Below are positions 9,147-22,000 of a DNA stretch of 64,000 nucleotides, one piece after another. The DNA is from Bugula neritina. Taxonomy: Eukaryota > Bryozoa > Gymnolaemata > Cheilostomatida > Bugulidae. The notes below the pieces were generated by a model. That model saw only the letters and a program-made list of their open reading frames with translations. It was not told the origin of the DNA and searched no databases. Where the stretch lies: the NCBI GenBank assembly GCA_964035545.1, contig OZ037765.1, positions 28,818,004 through 28,882,003 on the forward strand. Reading direction: 5' to 3'. Positions within the stretch are counted from its first letter, which is position 1; every line of letters begins with the position of its first letter. Position numbers and translations under genes: made by a program.

Positions 9147-12100
9147 ATGACTATGGATGGACTGACAACATCAGTAAGTATATTTGAGTGAAACTGTATT
9201 AAAATGCAATATTCCTATTTATAGAATTATTAGAAGAACAGATGTGTAGATTGTCACTTAGCTGGGGTTTATAAGTTTTAAATTGTTGTAAATAGAGATA
9301 ACTTCTCATTTTGTAAATGTCTATCAAAATTATTGGTAAATAAAAGCCTCAGGTTCTTTTAAACTTCATGTGAAATATAGTGGAGACATTGACTTGGAGA
9401 TAGCCTTAGTTGTTTAATTTCCTTAATAAATTTTGATTTAGGCAAGGTCTGAAATTCCCGAGAGAACGTATTTTCTTTTGCTACATTCATAATCTAGAAT
9501 ACAGGCTTTCTCGGTTTTTCCTTTAGTTTGGGTTTTTTGCGCACTTGTTTTCAGGTGTAGCTGCGACAGTCGCCAGTACACTGTTTCCTTGTTATGACAA
9601 ATATCATTATATTGAAATACCTGTATAAGTATGTTTACTTTTCTTTGATGCAATATGATTGTAAACTTGCAAAATTGTGAATTATGCCAACATTCTTTGT
9701 TTATAAAACAAGATAGTATTTCGTGAATTTGAAGCTCATTACTACAACTTATAATTTAGGAGGCTTTGGTGTGCATGCTTTTTAAACTATAACCCTAAGA
9801 GACTGCATTGAAATATTTTCATATATTATATTTAAACTAATAACATATTACTATTACTAAACATTTACCACTATAGTAGACCTTGTAAAAGATGTTGACA
9901 CATGCCTGCAGCCTAAATAACTTCATAATATATGCTAGTCTGTCATAAAACTTATAGTTAAAGCATTTAACTGATAATGGTATTACATTCTGTAATCTAC
10001 GAAAAACTCAGTTGATTTCAAGATTAATTAAACATAAGTGTGTTAAGATTGCAAACACAGCCATTTCAAGTTTGATAACGAAATCTAAAAACTTTATCTC
10101 ACTGTCTGGCAATGTTGCAGAGCAACCCAATCACTGAAGCACACAGTGTGCTAGAAGATAACGAAGAAGACCTTCGGCTGCTCTCAGATGACCTTATGGG
10201 TGAGGATTTAGCTACACCTGTATTGAGTTAACTATACAAATATAAAAAAATTTACTGCTTAATGTAATGCCATGAAATTAAATGAAATGAATTTCTAAGT
10301 GCAACAATTAAATTGTTATAACAAATATAACAGTTATAATATAATGATATATTGATATATTAATATACAGTAATGTGGTGCGGAGAAAACTAAATTACAA
10401 GACTTTTTAGTTAGCTGTCAAATTATTGCAATAGTGAAGGTGATAAAGGTCAACTAGTGACACTAATTCTGTTCATTAGCTATATATTGATTCAAGCCAA
10501 TATTTTCAGAGACCAGCCTTATATTTGTGCTGCTAAATTGTGTCTTTTTATAATTTGCTCGATTTCTGGTAAGTATATAATCACGTGTATAAGTTCACAT
10601 TTAGTAATAATCACAACCATTGGTGAGAAAATTCTTTTTGACAGGTTATGGAACTTTAACTTTCCCCCATAGCTTGAGGGCTTCAATGTGACATAAAAAC
10701 AATTATGACCAAATGTCTTTCCCAGCATCACCAATAGCCCTACTAGGATTTTGGCCACCAGCCAAGCACGTTTTCTGGCATCTTTACCAACACTTGTGAT
10801 TTAAAAAGGCTGATCACTTCTATCCAGTATTTTATTACATTAGGATCTTAATAGAACCTATTTGTGATCTTAAAATACCAATACTAAATTTTGAAGTTGC
10901 TTTGGAAGAAGAATTACCTGAAAATTTTCTTGTCACTGTGGACACAGATGAAGAAAGTTACACTGACATCAGTAACGACAGCAGTTATCAATGGGAGTGT
11001 GGTTTATATTTGCCTCAACTATATGCAATGGGTAGGCTGTTCTACTTTAGTTTTATATATGACTCACTGTACACATTATATGACTCACTGTGCACATTAT
11101 ATGACTCACTGTACATATTATATGACTCACTGTACATATTATATGACTCACTGTGCGTACTATATGACTCACTGTGCGTACTATATGACTACCTGTGCAC
11201 ATTATATGACTCACTGTGCGTACTATATGACTACCTGTGCACATTATATGACTACCTGTGCACATTATATGACTACCTGTGCATATGATACGACTCACTG
11301 TGCATTTTATATGGCTTGCTAAGCATGTTATATGACTCATTGTACATATTATATGGCTCAATGTGTATATTACAACTGAGAAATGAGATCTATGCGCTGT
11401 TAGCTTACATTCATATAAAGTTTTGTTTTTTTAGATCAACACTTAAATCCGTCGGTGAATTCAAGAAGACTCAGTACAGGAAGTGGGTATTCATCTTCCT
11501 CCGATACTGAAAGCTCTAGCAGCAATCACAGAGTTCGGTTAACAAAAATCTCAACATCACGAAATAAAAGTTAGTGTGAATTACCTGCTTCTAAATAACA
11601 TCAAAATAATTTTTTTATTCAGTTCTGTAAATAATTTAGAAAAAAACTCTATGTACAGGTACATCTAAGGCTAAGCAAACGCTACCGCAATTTATTTGTG
11701 AAACGTTGAAAGATCCAACTTACAACCCTGGCAGCATAAAGTACCTTAATGAGAATGAAGGAGTATTCTTGATTGTCAAGCCGAAACAAATTGCTGAATT
11801 ATGGGGCATAGTAAAGGGTAACCCGAGAATGAATTACCCTAGCATGTCAAGGGGTATCAGGTGAGCCATTCGGTGTCTAAAAAGCAAGTGTATGTTTAAA
11901 AACTTTTTTCATCCTATACCATTGTTCGGTTTTTAAAGGTTTATAAATAACAAAGAAAACATTGTATGAGTTAGTTTCTTAGGTAAATTAAAAGAGAAGA
12001 TAAGATTTCTAGCCATGATTTAACTAGAAATGAATTTCTAATATGATAATGCTTCTGATAAACTTGACCTTTTTCTAAACAAATTTATATAAAATATAGT

Positions 12101-12683
12101 TGATGAACACTTATTTTTATGAGCTATAGCCTTTCAGTGAAACAGTACAATAGTACAACTAAAATTTTATGATAATTAAAGTTTTAAAATAGTTTCATTA
12201 TGAAGTTGGTCATTTTTATATATTTGGTTAAACAAAACGTATTGTTGTAATAACATTAACAATAATAATGAAATTGGTAATGCTCTGTTGGTTTGATAAG
12301 CATTATAAGAAAGTGCTGCATGTCTATCTAGACTCTAGACTCTAGATCCAGTAGCAAAGAATTTATAGCTTCAAATACAAGCACTGTAAAAACTTTGTAC
12401 AAAAAACAATAATAGCAATTAGTAATGACCATTGAAGGTACTGTTCTAATTCGCTGACATACTATGTAAGTAGTTATTTTTTGTTTTATGAAGCTCATTT
12501 AATTCTAAAATTTAATAAAACTATTAGAGGCAAATGAATTTTTTTATTTCCAGAGAGCGAAGAAAATATGGCTGGTTTGAAGCTGTACCTGCAGATTCAA
12601 AATACCCAAAAAAGTTGACATACAAATGGGGTCCTAGGGCGATGGAGCTCTTGAAATTAAGAATCAAGACTGAGGTCCAGTAG
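9147..12683 (+). CDS. Small divergent ETS-domain transcription factor (235 aa)
   Basis: Six coding exons: 9147-9173, 10121-10199, 10897-11031, 11435-11569, 11659-11860, 12554-12683; all phases close. Start is the first in-frame ATG after a TAA at 9144; a second ATG at 9153 is equally possible. Residues 1-95 are acidic (NEEDLRLLSDDLMG, DTDEESYTD), then a serine-rich basic linker, then an ETS domain at about 135-225. It has NPGSIKYLNENEGVF, IAELWG, MNYPSMSRGIR and KKLTYKW. The nearest classes by eye are SPDEF and ESE. Two of the three signature tryptophans are replaced (LPQF, IKY) and the usual RYYY after the recognition helix reads RERRKYG. The two base-contacting arginines (SRGIR) remain. No Pointed domain is present. 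It is probably a nuclear DNA-binding regulator with altered specificity. Confidence 0.88.
11056..11371. repeat. 21-bp minisatellite (about 15 copies) containing TGACTCA, in ETS gene intron 3
   Basis: The unit is about ATTATATGACTCACTGTACAT. Eight copies keep an exact TGACTCA; four read TGACTAC; the outer ones are degenerate. Because 21 is divisible by three and the unit lacks stops in several frames, it creates long artificial open frames on both strands. It sits between exons 3 and 4. Confidence 0.95.
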
Positions 12684-12769
12684 AGCCTTCAACTTTTTCT
12701 TATGTAAATATATACATTATAGCTTGAAATTACTTTTCTACAGTCTCATGTCTGAGAAGCTCTGAACTA

Positions 12770-12775
12770 AATAAA
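12770..12775 (+). terminator. ETS gene polyadenylation signal
   Basis: AATAAA 87 bases after the stop codon, a typical short 3' UTR. Confidence 0.6.
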
Positions 12776-15673
12776 CTGTCTTTATTTGGCTGTTCATTGT
12801 TTTTCAAAATGCCAACTAAAATTGATCCCGGTTGAAAAGTGTCTTCACATCCACATACAGAATTTGTATCAACTCCACTAAATTTTTTTAAAACTCTACA
12901 CAAGCCCATTAGTGTTTGTTGAAAAAAAGATTTTTTTTTCAACCAATTAGGCTGCTTTCTGCGCAGTCAAGTTGAAGGTGTAGGCTGTACCAGTCAAATC
13001 TGTGTGTGAATAAGCTAGTTACGTAGAGGTTGTAAGCACCCAGTTAACTACCTTTATTTACCATTTCTTACTATCTATTTTATTTTATTATATAATCTTA
13101 TTTTATGTATATATTGTACATAGTATGTTCTATACTCAACAAATTATAGGACTTTTATATTTCGGATTATGATGGCTTCTTCCTTCTTTCTGTGGTCATT
13201 TTAAAACATTCAAAATTAAGCAAACTGCTTTAAAGAATAAGTTTTTAATGGTCATGAATTCAGACGTATCATTGTCTTAATGTGTTGGGTATAATTAGTG
13301 ATCTCAGGTATTGATGAAGATCGCATGAGTTGCAGTTGGTGAGATTCTCATTAACTGCACCTTGTATTGGTAGCCTCTATGAGGCGCTTTGCCCAGCTAA
13401 CTTTTACTAGCTAACCCTAGTTTTTAACCTGCTATTGTCACTTAATTTATGAACGATAATAAAAGTTATTGAAGTTGACAGATCTGCAAAAAAGATTTTA
13501 TTCATAATAGATAATAGAATCTTTTGTTATATAATCAAATGAGTTAGAAAATTAAATAAGGTATATCAATTGATATATTTTATTATTGTGGCACTGTGGA
13601 TCACATCACTGGCTAAGTATCCTGGCTTGTAAATAATCTCGTAACATCACAGTCTTGTGAAAAGCAATGAGCAGCCAGATATATGCATTGATTGTTTTTA
13701 TTATATTTTTAGTGATACAGTAGATTATTGCTTTATTTTGGAATCTGTAAATTTTTATGCCATTTATACCATGGATATTGAAATGTTGATATTTAGAGAG
13801 TACATTCTAATCTGTAAATTGGTCTCTCTATTTTATTTTAAAATTTTTTTAGCTGCACAACAGCCCATATACTGTATTGCCCTGTACTAGATCCAAGCAA
13901 TTGCTGAGAAAATGTATATTGCTTGTTTATTTTATGTAAATTTCACTTGGGTATATTATTTTTGTGTGTATAAATACACTGAATTGCCTAAACAAACCAA
14001 CTCTTCCATTGTATTTGTTTAAAGTTCGTCAAGCAGTCAACAAAATTTGGTAAAGATTTGGAACTGACTAAATTCAACATAGTAGTAATTAGTTGAAAAA
14101 GTTCATGAGTTTAAGAAAAGAAAAATTTAAAGTGGAAATGCATGCAATGTTTGCAAATGGAGTCAAATTTTACTTTTTTAATAATATATAAGTAAGGTTA
14201 TTAATTAGAGTAAATCATTTTACTTCAGCTGAATAGAGAACTGTTCTCATTACTCCCTTAACATTCGCCCTGAATATACTACACATATTTCATTATACAC
14301 GTTTTTATTATATATATAATTTGTATACACACAATTCAAATCGTGCCTGTGTGTACAGTGCACATGCCCTTACAATGTACAAATTAGGTGACATAATTAT
14401 CAAAATATTCCATTTATTAGCACTAAGTTCACAGTTAATTTGCAGCTATTTCATTAGACAAAAACAAGAGGTAAAAAGTTTCCCTGTTGTGTTTCTGTTT
14501 ACTAAATACCAAGTTTCTTAACCTGCCAGCTTGCACAGAAAACAAATGACAATTACTCAGGAAGATTAGAAATTGCAATGTATTTACATTGCTAACATAC
14601 ACATAGTTTTACAATGTAGTGTAAACACTGGCTCTATTCATTTGACGTAACTTATGGAGCTATGACAGGCTCAATAAACAGAGTGCAACTTGCAAGAGCA
14701 ATGCAAGCTATACACAATTCAGTTAAAATTTTATGATTATTAATTTTTCTGTAGTATATAGTACTTTAGGCTCAAATATAAAAAATAAGTTTTTAAATAA
14801 AATCAGCCATTAAAAATATTAAGGATGTTGGGAGTACAAATTAGGCATGCATGGGAGACAATATTGTACAGGCTGGATGCCTTCCACATTCTATATGGAG
14901 GCTATGTGAAGTTAAGTGAGCTCTCCAATCATTAGAACTGCACCAGCCAAGTTGAGTCTAATTTGTTAAAGAAATAAAATCCCATGCAAACAAGCTGTAT
15001 TGTTAGCCATCTTGCTACTCCACATTAAAGTACCTGGACTGCTATTTAAATACTAGAACTATGCAATCTTTAGTAGACACTGTTGAAAAGCAAATGCCTC
15101 CTTGTGCATGTCTAACATACTCCAATACTTGTGTATTAGGTCTAGTATCTGCACCGCTGTGCAGGTACTGATGTTTAGGCATTTTATTAATTTGATCAGT
15201 AAAATCTATTGCACTTTTCAGGTTAGTATATGTTACAAAGCAAATAAAATAATTCAACCTTGGAATTTTAAAACCTATTACAAGGAGCCCCAGCTCAAGA
15301 GCAGAAACAATGGTATATTTAATAACAGAGTATATTGCTAACCATTGACTTGTTGGACAATATTTACTAAACAACAGAAAAATGTTATACTTGTACTATA
15401 ACACTGTATGGTAAACAGTCATATAATATACATACTATTAATGAAATACGTTTCAGTCACAAATACAGTGAAGTAATGAATCAGACAGATAATTCATCTA
15501 CACATCTGAATGCTAATAACATACATTTTGATAAAATAATTCCACAAATATTAGGAAATAATCTTTAGCTCAGTTCTCAGCTCTGAGTAATAAATAAGTT
15601 TGGCCTATGCCACTGCCCCATTTAGTGCTAAATACACATGCTAGACTGGAAAAATTCAATGTTTCTGGTATGC
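12776..15673. other. Intergenic spacer between the convergent ETS and AP-2 alpha genes
   Basis: AT-rich sequence with no recognisable gene. Short open frames (for example near 13657-13890 and 15042-15374) have no family features and no splice support. Confidence 0.5.
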
Positions 15674-15679
15674 TTTATT
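15674..15679 (-). terminator. Possible AP-2 alpha polyadenylation signal
   Basis: TTTATT on the plus strand (AATAAA on the minus) is the first such hexamer below the AP-2 alpha stop, giving a 3' UTR of about 370 bases. Confidence 0.5.
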
Positions 15680-16050
15680 TAAAATGTGCATTGCAAACAA
15701 ACTCTTGAATCGTGACAATACAGAAAAGAAGTTCAAAATACATTTTAATAATTAAAAGAAACTTCCCGGTGAAATGAGATAGAGCAAGCAAAGTATCTCA
15801 ACCAGTGGAATAAAAATAGAGCTCATGACAAATATTGGTTCAGCTCCTGTAAGTCCATAACTTCCTGGTGCACTGAAATTGGTTGTAGGCCCCTGATGTA
15901 TGAGGGCCAACGAATCAACATCATGATATTACACAACAGGTCCATATTTTACCAGTTCTGTGAGGGCATGAGAGTCCAAAGACAACACTTAACAGTTAGA
16001 TGCACATGTTATAACACTTGGAGTAGGATGTATCAGTAGTTGATGGTATA

Positions 16051-19000
16051 TCAGAATTGCGACTCGAGAAGTTCACAGAATGCTTTAGATGCCAACTCCT
16101 TGGTAGATCGAACGGTGAGGCGGTACATCTGAATAAGTAAGAACATGTATACATACACAGCTTGATACACAGTTCTACACTACAACACACAGTTCTACAC
16201 TACAACGCACAGTTCTACAGTGCACCACACAGTTCTACAGTGCACCACACAGTTCTACAGTGCAACGCACAGTTCTACAGTGCAACACACAGTTCTACAC
16301 TGCAACACAGAGCACCACAGTGCAACAAATAGCTCTACAGTGCAACACAGAACTCTACGTGTAGTGTACTGCAACGCAGCTGTGAACTATTGGATACTTC
16401 ATAATAGGCTGTACTATAGTTAACACTGCACAAGAAATACTTTTGGCAAGTTTAAAAATTATTGCAGATTACAAATTCTAGTTAGCAGTTATCTCATTTA
16501 TTGAACACACTTCTACATTATCTGAAGTAGCAACAGGTGTAAGAGTATGCCTACCTCAGCCTGAATGTTCGGCTCTAGTCTAAGAAGACAGCCAATTTGC
16601 TGAGCTCTAGTGTGTATAATGGCAGCAGCTACGTAGTTATCCGGGTTTGGGTCTATGCTATCAATAGCACCCACTCCAAAACCTATCAGCTTCTGTGTAA
16701 TGGCTGCTTTATCTATAGGCTGTGTGGCTTTAAATATCTTCTGACATTCTTGTTGATTTCTTAAAAATTATACAATAGAATAGCAGGTGTCACTTTCATG
16801 ACCACAAGCTAACTTTTTACCTACACTGAATTCATAGCAAGAGTATTGGAAACCCTGAAATTATACGTTATGTTTTTTGAAAAAAAAAGCTAAACTAATA
16901 AACATCCATCATCATTTATTTAGCTGCTGGTAATGATACTTACTGATTCAGCTGCTTCCACCTCTGGAAGAAAGTTGCAGAATCCATAACTGTAGACTCT
17001 GAAAACTTGGACAGCATGACTGGAAGTTTGATGCTGAAATTATGCATATTTCCTGAAAGAATAAACTGAACTTGAAGCACTGGAGCCTCGCTGAATTCTG
17101 TGAGACACTCGAAATTGATGAGCTGCTGGAGCTGGCCATTGTTCTCTATAACTGACTCTACTGGTTGCACCTTCAAAATTCAACAAAGCAGTGAGACTGT
17201 GTTTGTGTTAGTTATAGTGATGACGCATTACTAGTAACATTGCATTATTAGAACTTTATAATTTAATATTAGTTGTAATACAAATTACATCTAATACTGC
17301 AATATTAGTTATAATGTAACATTACTAATAATGCACTATTAGTTACAATTTGCATTTCAACTAATATTACATTATAACTAGTAATGCATTATTAGTTATG
17401 ATGCATTATTAGTGGGAATGGGCGTCAATTGCTATGATGATAATACAATTGTTTCCTGTTTACTAGTAGAAAACTGCTGCAGTAGATATATGTTCAAGTA
17501 GCAGCAAGCTAGAAAAGAATAATAGCGACTTGTGAGTTATAGATTGAGCAATGTGAACAAGCCATATGTTGAAATATCGACATACTAAAGTGGGTAATAC
17601 TAGCACTATAAAGCTGCATAGATTTACTTTCTATGTGCCTTTTGGACGGAGTATTCTTGCTATTAAAGTTTGATGGTGAAATTGTGCAGACAAAAGGATA
17701 AGGAAAAGGAATACAATTACATTGATAAGAAATCACTGCCTCGACAGATCACACAATTGAGAAAATTAGACAATAACTATTCTATTGAAGGGTGACACAG
17801 CAAAATCATTCTGTATAGCTAACTACATTAGTGACAGCAAATTAAGTTCCATAATATAAGAGGGCAAGGCTGTCCCAAGACTCCATTGTGTAAAGTTGAA
17901 TGGTGCCCTTTTGTTTTCTTACATAGCAGCAAATATTTTTGTAATTTATAAACCACGTTTCACGCTGTTTAGGAATACAGAAACTCCCAGATAATGGTGT
18001 GGTGCCCGAAGTACCTGGACATGCAGTGCCGTATCGAGGTTTCCCCCTGTAACCACTGTAGCATTGAACCCTATTATTTGGAATGTGGTCTTGTTGCCGT
18101 AGAAAACCATAAGCCGGCCATAGTTCCTCTTGTACTCCGACTTCACCCCTATTTGCATCATGTCATTCTCGAGTAGCACACCTGAGTTCTTAAACACAAA
18201 CCTGCAACGCAAGTCAGCATTTCAACAGACAAATAGTGGCAGCAATTAGACTAAAAAGAAACTGCCTGGCAGCAAGTACTTTCAGGTTATCACCAGTCAT
18301 CATCGGCACTGTCAGCATGTCTTAGGCAGCTGCGCAAACACAACGTCCCACAATACTGTGTATCTGCAGCCATTTGCTTGTTTGCCTCACTTTGGGAAGC
18401 TTTCATCACAAAATGAAGCAGCAATTTCACTGAATGCATTACATTGAAGGCACAGCATAATAGCTACTAGTCAAGTTTTAAATCTGTGAAAAAGTTTAAA
18501 ACACACAATCCTAAGACAACATTGCTTTTGTAATCACGCCGCACAAGCAGTAGTCATACTAGCTGCGTACTAGTTCATGAGAAATGTAAATATTATTATA
18601 GTTGACATGTATTACTTGTTGAAGCCTTCATCAGCGCTTATAGTGTGTATTCCATTCTGTTTGAAAGTTTGGCCAGCGGCTTGTGTTGCCTCAAACACGT
18701 CGATAAGGACTGAGTTTGCAGAAGGGGGAGTTGGGTTGGTGGCAGGCGTAGACAGACCCAACAAGTCAGCTGCCTGTTGCTACAAGAAGTGACAGCAAAT
18801 AAACATGACTCACAACACAGGTGCACGGGTAACCTGAAGCTACATACTTATAACTTTAATAGCCAAACTCACACTTCAACAAGCTGGTATCTCCCCCCAG
18901 TTAGGTACTTGAAGCTGCATGCTGGAGCAGTAATACCTGATAAGACTCAACTCGGTGTTCACTATTGTTATCTTATTACCTCATCAAAAGGCTTTTAATG

Positions 19001-22000
19001 GTTTCAACTTTTTAATGTGAAGCTTTTCATAATTTCTTTCAGGTAAATTGAATAGCAATAAGTTGCGATGAGTCATCCATCAACACTTATCAATAAGGCA
19101 GTCTTAACTCAGCCTTTACATACTGAATGAAGGTCACTATTACGGAGCAATTTCAAATATCAGGAAACATTTTCCTTGTTCTGGGAATATCAGCCACTAA
19201 TCACGAGGCTTTACAAAAGTAAGTAAATAAGCAAATAATGTGCCGGAGCTGCACATTCATTGGCTAGCTATTCACCAATAGAATTCGAAGCTGATTTTAG
19301 AATCAATGCTGCAAATAATACAATTAAAATATACAATAACACCACATTAATACCACTTTTACAAGTCATGGAGTTCAAATATGCCGCACATCAGCTGCAG
19401 GCAAGTAGAACAGTTAATGTGTGTGGCATGGCTAGATTCCAAATATATTTTACAGCTGTTTGACCCTAAGAGGTCATACAATAGAGTGCTTACTTCAGGA
19501 GGTTTAGACTCTGTCTCTGTTGGTAGAGGTAGACTACTGATCTGAGCTGCTGGCATCTTAGAAGCTTGAGAAGGTTTGATGTCGCCCCCTTCTATAGCCT
19601 CCGGTTTCTTCTTCTTTAATTTGGCTAATATTGAAGATTCACGCTCTGGGAATGGTGGCATCTCTTCTAGCACAGTGGCCTATTCAAATCAAAGCAGTCA
19701 CTCATCACTGGGTGCACCACAGTGATCTACATTTCCTAAATTTGTAGCTAATGAATGTTAATTGTATTAACTTATAGCAAATGGTGTGATAACACAAGGG
19801 ACATACCAGAACATCAGTGGAGGCCACGCTAGTCAGTCTCAGATACTCTATTGCTCTCTGCTGAATTTCTACATCTGCATTCTGTGACTGATTGTTACCA
19901 GAAAACACCTAAAATCAGCACACAAGTGTGTATTCTTAAATATAGTTAGAGTCAGCATGTCTCCACTCTGTGCAAGGCCACCTTGTCAGTGATAGTGTAA
20001 GCATGTCTTTACTCTCTACAAGGCCACCTTGTCAGTGAGTCAGCATGTCTCTACTCTGTGCAAGGTCACCTTGTCAGGGATAGCTTGGCCTAGAGTCTAG
20101 ACTCTAGAGTGTAAAATGTTACTGAATAGACACCACCAGTATTTCAACATTTGGTAAAGTAAAGTTGCAAGGGACAACTCTAGAAATAGAAATTATTTTA
20201 CCGGTTGAATAAAAAAATCAAGAATGAAAAAACATTTAAAATTTGATAACCAAACACAAAATGGTTCCCTTCACATGGCTATGTTCTGATGTTCGAAGTT
20301 CATTTTTGTGCAGATAAGTTATCAAACAATAGCTAAATAAAGTCCCAGTAGCCCTGCACTATTATTATATAGGCCTACTACTATACACATTCCCATGGCA
20401 AACTTTTCACACTGATAATTGATATCAAAGATCTATTTTGTCCTTGAATACTTTTGATAAACAGTTTTTTATTGTTTGCAGGCTGCGCTCTAAAAAGAAA
20501 GTCCAAAAAATTAAGAAAAATAATAACCACAGTCTCTCAAGTTTGAGTAATAACTTAGCTATTAGTTCAGGCAAAATCATTAAAAAACAGCGGATTAGAA
20601 ATCAAGTACCAGGAAAAATTAGAAACTTAATATAAAATTTCCTATCCAGCAGAATCAAACTCCTTCAAATGAGAATTAATAAAGGTCTGCAATTACACCC
20701 GGACAAAACAAATCTAAATTAATCACAAAACTCACAATCGAAACTAAATGCAACTGACATAATATTATAGTGATAATATTACATAACTCTACACGTCAAC
20801 ATAAACCAGGTAGTCCAAGGATACATGTTGCATAAATGAAACTTTTTAAATACATTTAAATATAATATATCGGTATACCATTATAAAAGATCTTTTGCTA
20901 TATATTTATAGTTATTAACTGCACTCTTATTTTATATTCTAAGGCACGGGAATTCAGTATTTAGCGTCAATTGGGACTTTACCACTTGAACCACCAAAGC
21001 TGCAGGGTTGGTCAGATTATGTTTTAGTTTTCAATGATTATTGGAAAGTTTACGTAATGAATATTAAAAGCACCATACTAAATACTTTTTTGAAATAATA
21101 AATTTCCCTTTTAATTACCCAAGAAAATTTATAAGTTGCATTACACATTGTTTCAGCTATAGTGCAATGTCCAATTTTAAATAACTACTATTTAAACAAT
21201 CATTTAAAGCGTTGAAAAGGTGCATGATATGTGTGCATGTTTAGCTCGACTATCTTATCTCAAACAGTTATAAGTAACCAGTTTGAAATGGACTGGTCTA
21301 AAAAAGACAAACATTTTCATTATCAGATCTTACATCAATGAATAAATCTCAGCCCTCCATTTTCTCAAGATAAACTATAAAATATTATAATGGTCAGGTA
21401 CTGGTGACTGATAATGAGATGTGGTTGCACTTAGTTGCTGCTAGCTCTTTTAAATTAGGAATAAATAAAGTCATTTTAGTCACCCTGACTGCAGCCACCA
21501 AACAAAATGGCCCAGAGAAGGGTTTACAAATAAACTATTAAAAAAGCAAATTTCTAAGCCTTAAGGCAACACTAGTCCTTTAAAAGATCTTTTATAATAG
21601 ATAACATATAGCAAGCTATTCCTTGTTTCTAATACGCAAACTACCCTAGGCTACCAATTTACAAATACCCACCAGTCCTGTACTGAATTCGTAGTACTAC
21701 ATCCAAATTGTTCCTACTCGCAACCAAAGTAGCATAATTTTGGCACAATTTTTATTGCAAAACCACGGCCTAAAAATCAAGTGTAAGAATAGCCAAAACG
21801 GATTCTAATTTAGCCTAGCGCTTTTTAATATCTTTCTGCCAAAAACAAAAACTAGTCCATAAGCATTTTTTCACCTAGTTGCAGCAATGGGATTTACGAC
21901 ATAAGTTATGATGCATTTCCTTCTAGTCCATGCAATATTTAAAAGAGTGAATGAGTCAACATTCACTTTATTGCAGCATATAGGCAATTACGAAGCTGTA

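Larger units (their letters stand above)
16051..19679 (-). other. AP-2 alpha hinge and appendage (exons 14-19, residues 595-942)
   Basis: Exon 14 ends the trunk ([18 protein letters not shown]) and opens a short hinge with lysine-rich and proline-rich runs. Exon 15 has a DLLGL box. The ear follows: [19 protein letters not shown] (sandwich) and FFQRWKQL (platform). The Phe and Trp of that platform motif bind DPF/W ligands in the vertebrate ear, and both are kept. The C-terminus is MYRLTVRS ... LLESQF. The hinge is shorter than in mammalian alpha-A. Confidence 0.93.

Noticed and set aside
10891-11322. Open frames of 100-143 codons on both strands with repeated YYMTHCA-like units
   Set aside because: They are products of the 21-bp minisatellite, whose length is a multiple of three. 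Real ETS exons splice around the array.
11056-11371. CRISPR-like regular spacing of repeats
   Set aside because: Units abut without unique spacers, and the surroundings are an animal gene.
16220-16423. 67-codon open frame with STVQHTVL-like repeats
   Set aside because: It lies wholly in the 20-bp minisatellite of an AP-2 alpha intron.
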